Shown: one piece after another, positions 16,060 through 25,347 of the stretch
Numbering within the stretch: the first letter of the stretch is position 1
Layout of the letters: each line of letters begins with the position of its first letter
Source: Paucidesulfovibrio sp050251775
GTDB taxonomy: Bacteria; Desulfobacterota; Desulfovibrionia; Desulfovibrionales; Desulfovibrionaceae
Assembly (NCBI GenBank): GCA_050251775.1
Contig: JBFWMD010000009.1
Location: 1-64,000, forward strand
Direction of reading: 5' to 3'
Length of the DNA: 64,000 bases
Made by a program: the position numbers and the translations under genes
Notes under the pieces: model-generated
Databases searched by the model: none
What the model saw: only the letters and a program-made list of their open reading frames with translations
What the model was told of the DNA's origin: nothing

Positions 16060-16923
16060 CTATCTCCAGGCAGCGGCGTGCTCCCGGGCAAAGGCCGCGA
16101 AGCTCATGGCCGGGCGGCCCAGCATGTGCTCCACCGCCTTGGTGGCGAAGGAGGTGTAGCCGTTGCGCGCGTAGCGGTGGACGCTGAGGATCATGTGGAC
16201 GCACCACTCGGACAGGCCCGTTCCTTCCAGGAACATGCCCATCTCCTCGATGTCCCCTTCGCGATAGGCGATCTCGCGACCGCTCGCGTCCGAAAGAATC
16301 TCCGCGACCTGATAGTTGTCCAGGGCCTCTGGCCCGGTGACCATCAGGATCGTGCCCACGAACTCGTCGGGCCGGAGCAGGGCCTCGGCCGCGCAGGCCC
16401 CCACATCGCGGGCGTCCACAAAGCTGCTGCGTCCCTTACCCTCGGGCACGGGCAGCACCCCGGTCTCCCGGAGCAGCGGCCCCAGGGCCAGATAGTTCTG
16501 CATGAAGGTGCAGGGCCGCAAAACCACGTGGGGAATGCCCGAAGCCTCGATCTCGGCGTCCACGCCACCGTGCAGCTTGCCGAGCTGGTAATGGGCGTTG
16601 GCGTCCGCACCCATGCTGGAGGAACGCACGATCAGGGACACGCCCGCCTCGCGCGCGGCATGCACCAACCCCGAGCCCCAGCGGCGCATCTCCTCGTGCA
16701 GCGGCAGGATGAAAAAGAGCCGTTCCACGCCTTCCAGGGCCTGGGCCATACTCTCCGGGTCGGCCAGGTCCATGTGCCGGACCTCGGCCCCGGCCGCGCG
16801 CAGCGCATCGGCCCCGGCCGGGTCATGCACGGCCGCGACCACGTCCGCGCCCTTGTCCAGCAGCGCCTTCAGCGCGGCGCCGCCCACATTGCCCGTGGCT
16901 CCGGTAACCAGAATCCTGCCCAT
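16060..16923 (-). CDS. NmrA-like NAD(P)-binding protein
   Basis: Atypical short-chain dehydrogenase of 287 aa. The Rossmann nucleotide motif GATGNVGGAAL is at residues 8-18, followed by the second strand VVAAVHD and HMDLADPESM. The body matches NmrA/QOR2-type proteins (LIVRSSSMGADANAHYQLGKLH, then VVLRPCTFMQNYL and FVDARDVG). These are often quinone reductases or redox sensors; the exact role here is unknown. The ATG at 16923 has AGGAGGAAGG before it. It is preceded by the DUF3592 gene with 9 bases between, hence probably in one transcript with it. Confidence 0.88.
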   Translation of the reverse strand: MGRILVTGATGNVGGAALKALLDKGADVVAAVHDPAGADALRAAGAEVRHMDLADPESMAQALEGVERLFFILPLHEEMRRWGSGLVHAAREAGVSLIVRSSSMGADANAHYQLGKLHGGVDAEIEASGIPHVVLRPCTFMQNYLALGPLLRETGVLPVPEGKGRSSFVDARDVGACAAEALLRPDEFVGTILMVTGPEALDNYQVAEILSDASGREIAYREGDIEEMGMFLEGTGLSEWCVHMILSVHRYARNGYTSFATKAVEHMLGRPAMSFAAFAREHAAAWR

Positions 16924-16932
16924 CCTTCCTCC

Positions 16933-17445
16933 TCAGCTCATGAATATCGACACCAGCACGGCCAGGGCGCAGAGCGTCGCAGCGGCGAAAATCGCCAGAC
17001 GCAGCCAGACCCGACCCGCGGACTCGCTGATCCAGGCCGTTTCGGACGGATCGTCCGGGTTGACCCTGACCATGACCAATTTTTCCAATAGACGCCGGCG
17101 CGCCTGGGCAATGGCGTTCTCCAGGACCTGCGGATCGGGTTCTCCGCCGCCGCCGGGAACGTCCGCCTCCAGCCGCGCGCTGGATCGCAGGACCTGGCCC
17201 GCGACCTCGTACTCATATTCGATGATGAAATCCCAGGACGCGGCCTTGGTGAAATACCAGCCGCGATAATCGTGGCTCTCCACCTCGCTGGAGAGCACCC
17301 GGACCTCGGTCACGGGCCAGGAAAGCAGCGCCTTCCGGCGGCGCAGCCCGGTCCAGGTCACAAAGCACCCGAACCCGGCTCCCAGGAGCACGGGCACGAA
17401 GAGCAGCAGCAGGCTGAAGCGGAACAGTCCCTCGTGTATCGGCAC
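16933..17445 (-). CDS. DUF3592-type membrane protein, 170 aa
   Basis: Two membrane segments (about residues 8-33 and 147-168) flank a beta-rich extracytoplasmic domain that contains the DUF3592 pattern: SWPVTEVRVLSSEV, then FIIEYEYEVAGQVLRSS and VRVNPDDPSETAW. Proteins of this kind have no assigned role. It sits 6 bases after folD and 9 before the NmrA-like gene on the minus strand, so it is likely co-transcribed with them. The ATG at 17445 is the first Met after the folD stop. Confidence 0.82.
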   Translation of the reverse strand: MPIHEGLFRFSLLLLFVPVLLGAGFGCFVTWTGLRRRKALLSWPVTEVRVLSSEVESHDYRGWYFTKAASWDFIIEYEYEVAGQVLRSSARLEADVPGGGGEPDPQVLENAIAQARRRLLEKLVMVRVNPDDPSETAWISESAGRVWLRLAIFAAATLCALAVLVSIFMS

Positions 17446-17451
17446 GCGCGC

Positions 17452-18324
17452 TTACCAGGTCTCAATGCCCTGGTGCAGCTTGTAGGCACGCAGGGTGTTC
17501 TTCAGCAGCATGGCGATGGTCATCAGCCCGACCCCGCCCGGCACGGGCGTGATGGCCGAGGCCTTTTCCTTTGCGGCCTCGAAGTCCACGTCGCCGCAGA
17601 GCCCGGCCTCGGTGCGGTTCATGCCCACATCCACCACCACCGCGCCCGGACGGATCATCTCGCCCGTGATCATCCGGGGCACGCCCACGGCCGCGATGAG
17701 AATTTCCGCGTCCAGGCACTCCTTTTTCAGGTCCGCAGTGCGCGTGTGGCAGACCGTGACCGTGGCGTTGCCGCCCTTGCCGCCCTGCATCAGCAGCAGG
17801 GCCAGGGGCTTGCCCACGATGTTGGAGCGGCCCACAATGACCGCTTTTTTTCCGGAGGGGTCGATGCCATAGCGGCCAAGCAGTTCGATGACCCCGGCCG
17901 GAGTGCAGGACCGGAACCCAGGCAGGCCCAGGGCCAGCCGCCCCACGTTCATGGGATGGAACCCGTCCACGTCCTTGTCCGGGTCGATGCGGTCCAGAAG
18001 CTTCTGGGAGTCGAGCCCCTTGGGCAGGGGCAGTTGCAGCAGGATGCCGTCCACGGTGTCATCCGCGTTCAACGCGTCGATGAGCGCCTCCAACTCCTCC
18101 TGGGCCGTGTCCGCCGGAAGCCGGTGCGCCACGGAGGCCACCCCGGCCTCGGCGCAGGCGCGCTCCTTGTTGCGCACATAGACCTGGGAGCCCGGATCCT
18201 CGCCTACGAGGATCACGGTCAGCCCCGGGGCCCGGCCCTGCTGTTTCGTGAGCTCGGCCACCTCGGCCGCCACTTCCTCGCGGATTGCCGCCGCGGTCTT
18301 CTTGCCGTCGAGAATCGTCGTCAT
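17452..18324 (-). CDS. folD: FolD methylenetetrahydrofolate dehydrogenase/cyclohydrolase
   Basis: Bifunctional cytoplasmic enzyme interconverting methylene-, methenyl- and 10-formyl-tetrahydrofolate with NADP. The 290-aa protein shows the family signatures: ILVGEDPGSQVYVRNK (holding the catalytic-region Lys), DGILLQLPLP, and PVPGGVGLMTIAMLLKNT at the C-terminus; the nucleotide site is VIVGRSNIVGKPLALLL. The open frame extends upstream through the eno terminator, so the ATG at 18324, with AGAGGAAAAGC before it, is taken. It follows eno but is separated by a strong hairpin. Confidence 0.95.
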   Translation of the reverse strand: MTTILDGKKTAAAIREEVAAEVAELTKQQGRAPGLTVILVGEDPGSQVYVRNKERACAEAGVASVAHRLPADTAQEELEALIDALNADDTVDGILLQLPLPKGLDSQKLLDRIDPDKDVDGFHPMNVGRLALGLPGFRSCTPAGVIELLGRYGIDPSGKKAVIVGRSNIVGKPLALLLMQGGKGGNATVTVCHTRTADLKKECLDAEILIAAVGVPRMITGEMIRPGAVVVDVGMNRTEAGLCGDVDFEAAKEKASAITPVPGGVGLMTIAMLLKNTLRAYKLHQGIETW

Positions 18325-18349
18325 GCTTTTCCTCTGCAACTGCTCAGGC

Positions 18350-18384
18350 TCAAAACAAAACGGGGACGCCGTCCGGCGTCCCCG
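18350..18384 (-). terminator. Intrinsic terminator of eno
   Basis: On the minus strand GGGGACGCC/GGCGTCCCC with a GGAC loop is followed by GTTTTGTTTT, 17 bases after the enolase stop. Strong stem, U-rich tail. Confidence 0.85.
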
Positions 18385-18400
18385 CAAATGACCGGTTCGC

Positions 18401-19699
18401 CTATTCCTCGCCGAACCAGGACTCGGCCAGGATCGGACCATAATAGATGCCGTCCTCTTCCAGCTCCTCCTCGATGCGCAGCAGCTGGTTGTACTTGGCC
18501 AGCCGGTCCGAACGGCAGAGGGAGCCGGTCTTGATCTGCCCGGCGTTCACGGCCACGGCCAGATCTGCGATAAAGGAATCCTCGGTTTCGCCGGAACGGT
18601 GGGAGACCACCGTGGTGTAGCCGGCCTGCTTGGCCAGCTCGATGGTGTCCAGGGTCTCGGTCAGCGTGCCGATCTGGTTCAGCTTGATCAGGATGGAGTT
18701 GGCCACGCCTCGGTCAATGCCTTCGGCCAGGATGTCCGGGTTGGTCACGAAGATGTCATCGCCCACCAGCTGGATGCGTTCGCCCAGGCGCGCGGTGAGC
18801 AGTTCCCACCCCTCCCAGTCGCCTTCGGCCAGGCCGTCCTCGATGGAGACCAGGGGGAAGCGTTCCACCAAGTCCGCGTAGAATTCGATGAGTTCCTCGG
18901 AGGTCAGTTCCTTGCCCTCGCCCGCCAGGACGTACTTGCCCTTTTTCTCGTCGTAGAATTCGCTGGCCGCCGCGTCGATGGCCAGGGCGATCTCGCGTCC
19001 CGGAGCGTATCCCGCGGCCTCGATGGCCCGGATGATGTATTCGAAGGCCTCGGCGTGGGACTTCAGGTTCGGGGCGAAGCCGCCCTCGTCGCCCACGCTG
19101 GTGACGTGGCCGTCCTTGGCCAGGATGGCCTTGAGGGCGTGGAAGGTTTCCGCGCCCATGCGCAGGGCGTCGGCAAAGGTTTCCGCGCCCAGCGGCATGA
19201 TCATGAACTCCTGGATGTCCAGGTTGTTGGGCGCGTGCTCGCCGCCGTTGATGATGTTCATCATGGGCACGGGCAGGAGCTTGGCGTTGACGCCGCCGAG
19301 GTACTGGTAGAGCGGCAGGCCCAGGAAGCTCGCGGCGGCGCGCGCGTTGGCCATGGACACGCCGAGGATGGCGTTGGCGCCCAGCCGCGCTTTGTTTTCC
19401 GTGCCGTCGAATTCGATCATCTCGTTGTCCAGGGTGACCTGGCGCAGGCCGTCCATGCCCACGGCGATGCTCGAAATCTCGTCCTGCACGTTCTGCACGG
19501 CCTTGGTCACACCCTTTCCGCCGTAGCGCTTCTTGTCGCCGTCGCGCAGCTCCAAAGCCTCGCGCGAACCCGTGGACGCGCCCGAGGGCACGGCGGCACG
19601 GCCAGAAGCGCCGGATTCATAGACGACTTCGACCTCGACAGTGGGATTACCGCGAGAATCCAGAATTTCCCTGGCCCAGACGGCAGAGATGGTGGTCAT
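18401..19699 (-). CDS. eno: Enolase
   Basis: Converts 2-phosphoglycerate to phosphoenolpyruvate in glycolysis/gluconeogenesis. All enolase signatures are present in a 432-aa protein: AREILDSRGNPTVEVEV at the N-terminus, SGASTGSREALELRDGD, the metal ligands in AIDAAASEFYD, SIEDGLAEGDWEGW and QLVGDDIFVTN, the catalytic LIKLNQIGTLTET, and the closing signature VVSHRSGETEDSFIADLAV. AAGGAG lies eight bases before the ATG at 19699. It is transcribed alone, ending at a strong terminator. Confidence 0.98.
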   Translation of the reverse strand: MTTISAVWAREILDSRGNPTVEVEVVYESGASGRAAVPSGASTGSREALELRDGDKKRYGGKGVTKAVQNVQDEISSIAVGMDGLRQVTLDNEMIEFDGTENKARLGANAILGVSMANARAAASFLGLPLYQYLGGVNAKLLPVPMMNIINGGEHAPNNLDIQEFMIMPLGAETFADALRMGAETFHALKAILAKDGHVTSVGDEGGFAPNLKSHAEAFEYIIRAIEAAGYAPGREIALAIDAAASEFYDEKKGKYVLAGEGKELTSEELIEFYADLVERFPLVSIEDGLAEGDWEGWELLTARLGERIQLVGDDIFVTNPDILAEGIDRGVANSILIKLNQIGTLTETLDTIELAKQAGYTTVVSHRSGETEDSFIADLAVAVNAGQIKTGSLCRSDRLAKYNQLLRIEEELEEDGIYYGPILAESWFGEE

Positions 19700-19860
19700 A
19701 CGTATACTCCTTCAAAAGGTTGAGTGCGTTTGTGTCGCAAGGAGAGTAACCCATTTCCTTCAGGCCCTCAAACCGCCGCAAGGGGATTGATGCGATTTTT
19801 TTCTGACGCGGGAATTTTCCACCTCTTTTCAAACCAGCCCGACTGGACTACTACCTGACC

Positions 19861-20679
19861 ATGCGCCCCCCGCACCGCATCTTCGGCATCGCGCTCTGCG
19901 CCTTGATACTCCAAACTCTGCTGCTCTGCCCTTCGCCCGCCACGGCGGAGGATTCCGGCCAAGAGCTCCGCATGATCTTCACCAGCAGCGGGTACATGCC
20001 CTTCTATTCCGACACTGCGGGGGCCACGGCCCTGGACTACGACGGCGCGGGCATGCTTGTGGATCTGCTCCGGATTTTTGAAAACGCGCACCCCGAATAC
20101 GAATTCCGCCACCTGCGCCTGCCGCGCTCCCGGGCCAATGCCTGGTTCCGCCAGGGACAGGCCGATATCTATGTGCTCCAGAGCGACTTCTTTGCGGGGA
20201 TCGCCGCCGAGCATTACGCCTTTTCCATACCGCTCTGGCACACGGCGGATCTGGTCTACACGCTCCAGGGCAGCACGCTGCGCTACTCGTGCCCCGACGA
20301 CCTGTGCGGCGTTCCCACGGGGATCATCTGCGGCTACGGATACGGCCCCCTGGATCCCCTGCTGCGCGCAGGCGACATTCCGAGCACCTGCGTGGGCACG
20401 GACCGCCAGCTCTACCGCCTGCTGCTCGACGGTCGCGTCCAGGCCATCGTGGCCAACCGGCATGTGCTCTCGTATTCCATGTACCGCTATGGGCTGAACC
20501 CCCTGCGGGTGCGGGCCGCCGGGCCGCCGGTCTACGAGTTCGACCTTTCGGTGATGGTCCGCAAGGACCGCCCGGAAATTCTGGACGCCTTGAACGCCTT
20601 TATCCGCGAATCCCGCGAAAGTGGCCTGATGGACGACATCGCCCGGCGCTGGCTCGGAGCCGATGGTTTTAAGCCCTGA
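19861..20679 (+). CDS. Periplasmic substrate-binding protein, family 3
   Basis: Extracytoplasmic solute-binding protein of 272 aa. The N-terminus MRPPHRIFGIALCALILQTL with a following ATAED forms a signal peptide (cleavage near residue 30). The mature part follows the SBP_bac_3 layout: LRMIFTSSGYMPFYSD, LDYDGAGMLVDLLRIFE, VLQSDFF, and a C-terminal ALNAFIRESRESGLMDDIARRWLG. No ABC transporter genes lie nearby, so it is either an orphan binding protein or a sensor-like protein. Ligand unknown. The start at 19861 lacks a strong ribosome site. Confidence 0.82.
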   Translation: MRPPHRIFGIALCALILQTLLLCPSPATAEDSGQELRMIFTSSGYMPFYSDTAGATALDYDGAGMLVDLLRIFENAHPEYEFRHLRLPRSRANAWFRQGQADIYVLQSDFFAGIAAEHYAFSIPLWHTADLVYTLQGSTLRYSCPDDLCGVPTGIICGYGYGPLDPLLRAGDIPSTCVGTDRQLYRLLLDGRVQAIVANRHVLSYSMYRYGLNPLRVRAAGPPVYEFDLSVMVRKDRPEILDALNAFIRESRESGLMDDIARRWLGADGFKP

Positions 20680-20704
20680 ACGTTTGACCGCAACAGAGCG
20701 GGAA

Positions 20705-21475
20705 TCAGGCAAAAGCCGCCAGCCGCAGACCTTCGAGCACCAGATCGGCCCGGATTTCGTGAATGGCCGGGCAGACTGGCGCGATGATCTCGGCGTAGCC
20801 GCCCGTGGCCAGCACCCGGGCCGGGCCGCCCAGGGGCGTTTCCAGCCGGGCCACCAATCCCTCCACCATGGCCGCGAAGCCGTAGACCACGCCCTGGTTC
20901 AGGCTGTCCATGGTGCTCACCCCGATGCGCAGGCCCGTGGGATCCACTTCCAGGCTCGGACGCGGCAGCTGGGCCGTGTCCTCGGTGAAGGAACGGATGG
21001 AGGAGCGCACGCCCGGACAGATCAGTCCGCCCAGGTAGGCCCCGCCGCGCACGCAGTCAAAGGTCGTGGCCGTGCCGAAATCGAGCACGATGATCCGCTC
21101 CGCGTCGCAGGTCCGGCGCGCGGCAAAGGCCACGGTGAGCCGGTCCGCGCCCACCTCCTCGGGCCGGGCATAGCGGTTTTCGATGTTGAGGGGCAGTTCA
21201 CGGGGCACAAGCAGACAGCGCAGGCCCAGGCTCCGGGCCACTTCCCGCAGATCCTTCTCGCGCCGGGGAACCACCGAGGCCGCCACAAGCCGCCCCGACT
21301 CCCCGGCCGCGCATCCGGCATCCGCCAGCGCGCTCTTTGCCGCCGCCAGCCACGCTTCCGGAGCATGAGAAGCCACCACGTGGGTCCGCGCCCCGAGAAG
21401 GCCCCGCAGGCCCGCAACGCGAAACTTTACCGTGGTATTGCCCAGGTCGGCCAGCAGAACCGTTTCGTTCACCAT
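20705..21475 (-). CDS. coaX: Type III pantothenate kinase
   Basis: Phosphorylates pantothenate, the first step of coenzyme A synthesis. The protein has 256 aa with the ASKHA-fold motifs of CoaX: phosphate-1 motif LLADLGNTTVKF at the N-terminus, the substrate/dimer motif VGADRLTVAFAARR, the phosphate-2 motif VLDFGTATTFDCV, and YLGGLICPGVRSS. These distinguish it from types I and II. It is convergent with the solute-binding protein gene. The ATG at 21475 follows GGGGAGAAGA. Confidence 0.95.
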   Translation of the reverse strand: MVNETVLLADLGNTTVKFRVAGLRGLLGARTHVVASHAPEAWLAAAKSALADAGCAAGESGRLVAASVVPRREKDLREVARSLGLRCLLVPRELPLNIENRYARPEEVGADRLTVAFAARRTCDAERIIVLDFGTATTFDCVRGGAYLGGLICPGVRSSIRSFTEDTAQLPRPSLEVDPTGLRIGVSTMDSLNQGVVYGFAAMVEGLVARLETPLGGPARVLATGGYAEIIAPVCPAIHEIRADLVLEGLRLAAFA

Positions 21476-21682
21476 TCTTCTCCCCTGATTCGTGATCCCT
21501 TTCGCGCCATTGCCCGGCCAGAGACTACCCTCCCGCTCCGAAAAGGCAAGCGCGCGTTATTATCCCCTCCTATCAAGCAGAAATTCATCACAATTGTCAT
21601 CCTCCCCAGTTGCCATGGCATGACGGCTGGGATATGCAGCCAGAGATAGGGAGTCCCTGCACAACAGAGAGGAGAGAGCCGA

Positions 21683-22735
21683 ATGGACCCGACAACGTTG
21701 ATCCCCATGGTGGACCCGATCCCGATTCCGGGGCCGTGGTTCGATGTTCTGCTTGTGGCCACCTTCGTGGCCCACATCCTGTTCATGAACGTGGCCGTGG
21801 GCTGTGCGGCCATCAGCCTCACCGGCCATTTCAACACTTCCGGGGAAGGGCTTTCCCGCACGCTTTCAAAGCGCATGCCCACCATCCTGGCCCTGACCAT
21901 CAACCTGGGAGTGGCCCCGCTGCTCTTCCTCCAGGTGGTCTACGGCCAGTTCGACTACACCAGTTCCGTGCTCATGGCCGGCTACTGGCTGGCGGTCGTC
22001 GGACTGCTTCTGGCCGCCTACTATGGCCTGTACATCTACGATTTCAAATTCGAGGCCCTGGGCAAGGGCCGGGTCCTCTTGCTGCTCGCCAGCCTGGGCA
22101 TGATGCTCTGGATCGGGTTCATGTTCTCCAACAACATGACCCTGATGCTCCGGCCCGAAAAGTGGCTGGACTACTTCAAACTTGAGGGCGCGTCCTTCCT
22201 GAACCTGGACGACAGGAGCATCTATCCCCGTTACCTGCACTTCATGGTCGCGTCCCTGGCCGTGGGCGGCCTCTTTGTGGCGCTCTCGGGCCACTTCGCC
22301 AAGGACGGCGCGCGCGTCGCCACGGGCATGAAATGGTTCTTCCGCGCCACCCTGGTCAACCTTCTGGTGGGTGTCTGGTTCCTGATGTCCCTGCCGCAGC
22401 CGATCATGCTCAAGTTCATGGGCGCAAGCCCCCTGGCCACGGCTTTGCTGCTCGCGGGCCTTGCCGGGGCGCTCGGCCTGGTCTGGGCCGGGTTGCGCCA
22501 AAAGCCCCTGGCCGCCGCGGTGCTCACCGTGCTCACCGTGGTCTTCATGGCCATCACCCGGCACAACCTCCGGGCCTTTTACCTGGATCCCTGGTTCAAG
22601 TCCTCGGAACTGCCCATCACCGGAGAGTACTCCACACTGATGCTCTTCCTGTTCTTCCTGGCCGTGGGCCTGCCCTGCGTGGTCTGGATGATCCGCATCT
22701 ACATCCGGCCCGAGAACGCTGAAGGAGACGTGTAA
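21683..22735 (+). CDS. CydA-like membrane subunit (first of a pair)
   Basis: Integral membrane protein of 350 aa with about eight or nine hydrophobic helices and no cysteine heme motif. Helix 1 (VATFVAHILFMNVAVGCAA) has a His at residue 31 placed like the CydA heme b595 ligand His19, and PRYLHFMVASLAVGGLFVA aligns by eye with the CydA segment that carries the b558 ligand His186. The second subunit, encoded immediately downstream with a TAATG overlap, keeps the first His but lacks the second. The pair therefore looks like a CydA/CydA'-type heterodimer of the cytochrome bd superfamily. AGGAGAGAGCC precedes the ATG. Electron acceptor unknown. Confidence 0.75.
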   Translation: MDPTTLIPMVDPIPIPGPWFDVLLVATFVAHILFMNVAVGCAAISLTGHFNTSGEGLSRTLSKRMPTILALTINLGVAPLLFLQVVYGQFDYTSSVLMAGYWLAVVGLLLAAYYGLYIYDFKFEALGKGRVLLLLASLGMMLWIGFMFSNNMTLMLRPEKWLDYFKLEGASFLNLDDRSIYPRYLHFMVASLAVGGLFVALSGHFAKDGARVATGMKWFFRATLVNLLVGVWFLMSLPQPIMLKFMGASPLATALLLAGLAGALGLVWAGLRQKPLAAAVLTVLTVVFMAITRHNLRAFYLDPWFKSSELPITGEYSTLMLFLFFLAVGLPCVVWMIRIYIRPENAEGDV

Positions 22736-25347
22736 TGGAATATCCCATCTGGCAACTCACGACCCTGGGTGGCGGTTTCTGGATCGCCCTGATCGCCACC
22801 GTACACGTCTATGTGGCCCAGTTCGCCGTGGGCGGCGGTCTGTTCCTGGTGCTCACCGAGCGCTACGCCTACCGGCAAAATTCTCCGGACATCCTCGAAT
22901 ACGTCCGCAAGCATTCCAAATTCTTCCTGCTGCTGACCATGGTCTTCGGCGGAGTCACGGGCGTGGGCATCTGGTTCACCATCGCCCTGCTCTCGCCCCA
23001 GGCCACCATCACGCTCATCCACCACTTCGTCTTTGGCTGGGCCTCGGAATGGGTCTGCTTCCTGGGCGAGATCGTGGCCCTTCTGGTCTATTTCTACGGC
23101 TGGAAACGCCTTTCCCGCGAACAGCACATGGCCGTGGGCTGGCTCTACTTCATCTTTGCCTGGCTCTCGCTCTTCCTGGTCAACGGCATCATCGGCTACA
23201 TGCTCACGCCGGGCGACTGGACCCAGACCGAGCGCTTCTGGGACGGGTTCTTCAACCCCTCGTTCTGGCCGTCCCTCGTGTTCCGCAGCTTCCTCTCCTT
23301 CATGATCGCGGGCCTGTTCGGCTTTCTCACGGCCACGCGCATCCAGGACGAGGAGGCCCGCACCCGCATGGTGCGCGTCTGTGCCCTCTGGACCCTGGCC
23401 CCGTTCGCCCTCTTCCTGCTCTCGGGCTGGTGGTACGTGGCCGCGCTGCCCGAACCTCAGCACACCCTGATGGTGGCCAAATCGCACCGCGTTTCCGTAT
23501 TCTTCCACTACTTCTGGGCCTTCTCGCCCCTGGTGGTCCTGGGCGGACTGCTCATGGCCGTGCGCCTGCCACGCTCCATCTCGTTCCCGGCGGCCTTTGT
23601 CATCCTGGCCCTGGGTCTGGGCCTGGCCGGTTCCTTCGAGTTCATCCGCGAGGCGGGCCGCAAGCCCTATCTGATCTGGGACGAAATCTACTCCAACTCC
23701 ATCCTGCGGGTGGAAGCCCAGAGCATTAACGACACCGGAGCCATTGCCCGCTCCAAATGGGCACCGCCGGGCCTCGACCCCGTGGCCGCCCCCCTGGAGG
23801 CAGGCAAATTCCTCTTCCAGCTGGAATGCGCGAGCTGCCATTCCATTGCCGGACCCATGAACGACATCCTGCCGCGCACGGCCAAGTTCTCGCTCACGGG
23901 CATGGACGCCATGCTCGACGGCCTGGGCAAGGTCAATCGCTATATGCCTCCCTTCCTGGGCACACTCGACGAGCGCAAGGCCCTGGCCGCGTATCTCGTC
24001 GAGGGGTTGCACGGCAGAATCGGCGAGGAAAACCTGCCCTTCGAGGAAGTGGACCTGCCCCTGGACATCCCGGTCAAGAACGACGAATACGTGCTCCTGG
24101 CCTGGAACAATCTGGGCATGCACTGCATCTCCGACTCGGACCGCAACTGGGTGCTGCTGCCCCCGGCCAACGACCTCTTCGCCCAGCTCGTGAAGCGCGG
24201 CGACCCGCCGACCCTGGTCACGGAAGGCGTGACCCTGAGCTACCAGGTCCAGTCGGAATTCGCGGACGCCGCAGCCCATTCGGAATTCTGGGACTACGCC
24301 CAGGCCATCTTCGGCCTGCCCGCGCCCCTGGAGAGAAACGTGGGCCTCGCGGGCAACGGACTCTCCGGCGAGATGAAGCCGGAGCAGGAGGCGGGCTGGT
24401 ACGAGGCCAAGCTTGTGCCGGTCGTGCCCTACCCCGACGACATGGACTACAACCCCTACCCGCTCTTCACCATCCAGGCGCACGACACCTCGGGCAAGCT
24501 CCTGGCCGAGACGCGCATCGTGGCCCCCACCTCCACGGAAATGGGCTGCAAGAACTGCCACGGCGGCCCCTGGAAGGTGGGCGGACTCGCGGGCATCTCC
24601 AACGAGACGGGCCGCGACGTGATCAGCGTGCACGACCGCATGAACGGCACGGATCTGGTCAAGCGCGCCGAATCCGGCAAGCCCGTGCTCTGCCAGAGTT
24701 GCCACCCCGACCCGGTGCTCGGGGCCAAGGGCAATCCGGAACTGCTGAACCTGCCTGCGGCCCTGCATGGCCTGCACGCCCAATACCTCACAAACCGGGG
24801 AGCCGAGGCCTGCGCCTATTGCCACCCGAACCGCGACAATGGACCGACCCGCTGCCTGCGTGGCCGCCACGCCGACTTCGCCACCTGCACGGACTGCCAC
24901 GGCGCCATGGAAGACCACGCCATCTCCCTGCTCAAGGCCGAGGAGGGCAAGAAGGGCCGCGATCTGCTGCTCAGCCAGATCAAGCCCCGCAGCGTCAAGC
25001 TCGTGGACGACATCACCGGTCGCACCCCCTGGCTGAACGAACCCGACTGCCTGAACTGCCACGTGGGCTTCGCGGATCCCGGCCTGGACGCTTTCAACAA
25101 GTGGACCGAGGGAGGCGACAAGCTCTACCGCAACCGCCACGACGACATGGGCGTCATTGCCTGCGCGGGCTGCCACAACAGCCCCCACGCGGTTTACCCC
25201 GCGCGCAACAGCTACGGCGCGGACCGCGACAACATCCCGCCGCTCCAGTTCCAGGGCGAGGCCGGAACCATGGGCACGGGCGGCGGCTGCATCTGCCATA
25301 CCGTGAAGCCGGACTTTGGCGCGCACCACGAGAACCAACTGCAATAG
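22735..25347 (+). CDS. CydA-like subunit fused to multiheme cytochrome c, 870 aa
   Basis: About residues 1-320 are a CydA-like membrane domain: His24 in ATVHVYVAQFAVGGG, FGWASEWVCFLGEIVA, SREQHMAVGWL and REAGRKPYLIWDEIYS match CydA blocks (compare KVQHMCVTWL and EYGRQPWAIGEV). The CydA His186 and Met393 positions are not conserved, and there is no long Q-loop. A class I-like heme site CASCH follows at 365-369. After a beta-rich linker (about 440-600), six more CxxCH sites occur at about 605, 653, 693, 718, 772 and 810. Position 852-855 is an irregular CICH. Hemes must lie in the periplasm. The likely role is electron exchange between the quinone pool and periplasmic cytochromes. A terminator follows at 25474. 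Confidence 0.8.
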   Translation: MEYPIWQLTTLGGGFWIALIATVHVYVAQFAVGGGLFLVLTERYAYRQNSPDILEYVRKHSKFFLLLTMVFGGVTGVGIWFTIALLSPQATITLIHHFVFGWASEWVCFLGEIVALLVYFYGWKRLSREQHMAVGWLYFIFAWLSLFLVNGIIGYMLTPGDWTQTERFWDGFFNPSFWPSLVFRSFLSFMIAGLFGFLTATRIQDEEARTRMVRVCALWTLAPFALFLLSGWWYVAALPEPQHTLMVAKSHRVSVFFHYFWAFSPLVVLGGLLMAVRLPRSISFPAAFVILALGLGLAGSFEFIREAGRKPYLIWDEIYSNSILRVEAQSINDTGAIARSKWAPPGLDPVAAPLEAGKFLFQLECASCHSIAGPMNDILPRTAKFSLTGMDAMLDGLGKVNRYMPPFLGTLDERKALAAYLVEGLHGRIGEENLPFEEVDLPLDIPVKNDEYVLLAWNNLGMHCISDSDRNWVLLPPANDLFAQLVKRGDPPTLVTEGVTLSYQVQSEFADAAAHSEFWDYAQAIFGLPAPLERNVGLAGNGLSGEMKPEQEAGWYEAKLVPVVPYPDDMDYNPYPLFTIQAHDTSGKLLAETRIVAPTSTEMGCKNCHGGPWKVGGLAGISNETGRDVISVHDRMNGTDLVKRAESGKPVLCQSCHPDPVLGAKGNPELLNLPAALHGLHAQYLTNRGAEACAYCHPNRDNGPTRCLRGRHADFATCTDCHGAMEDHAISLLKAEEGKKGRDLLLSQIKPRSVKLVDDITGRTPWLNEPDCLNCHVGFADPGLDAFNKWTEGGDKLYRNRHDDMGVIACAGCHNSPHAVYPARNSYGADRDNIPPLQFQGEAGTMGTGGGCICHTVKPDFGAHHENQLQ

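Noticed and set aside
21611..21620. Perfect palindrome TGCCATGGCA upstream of the CydA-like operon as an operator
   Set aside because: Ten bases without a known regulator match are too short to claim; it also lies about 60 bases upstream of the start without a clear promoter.
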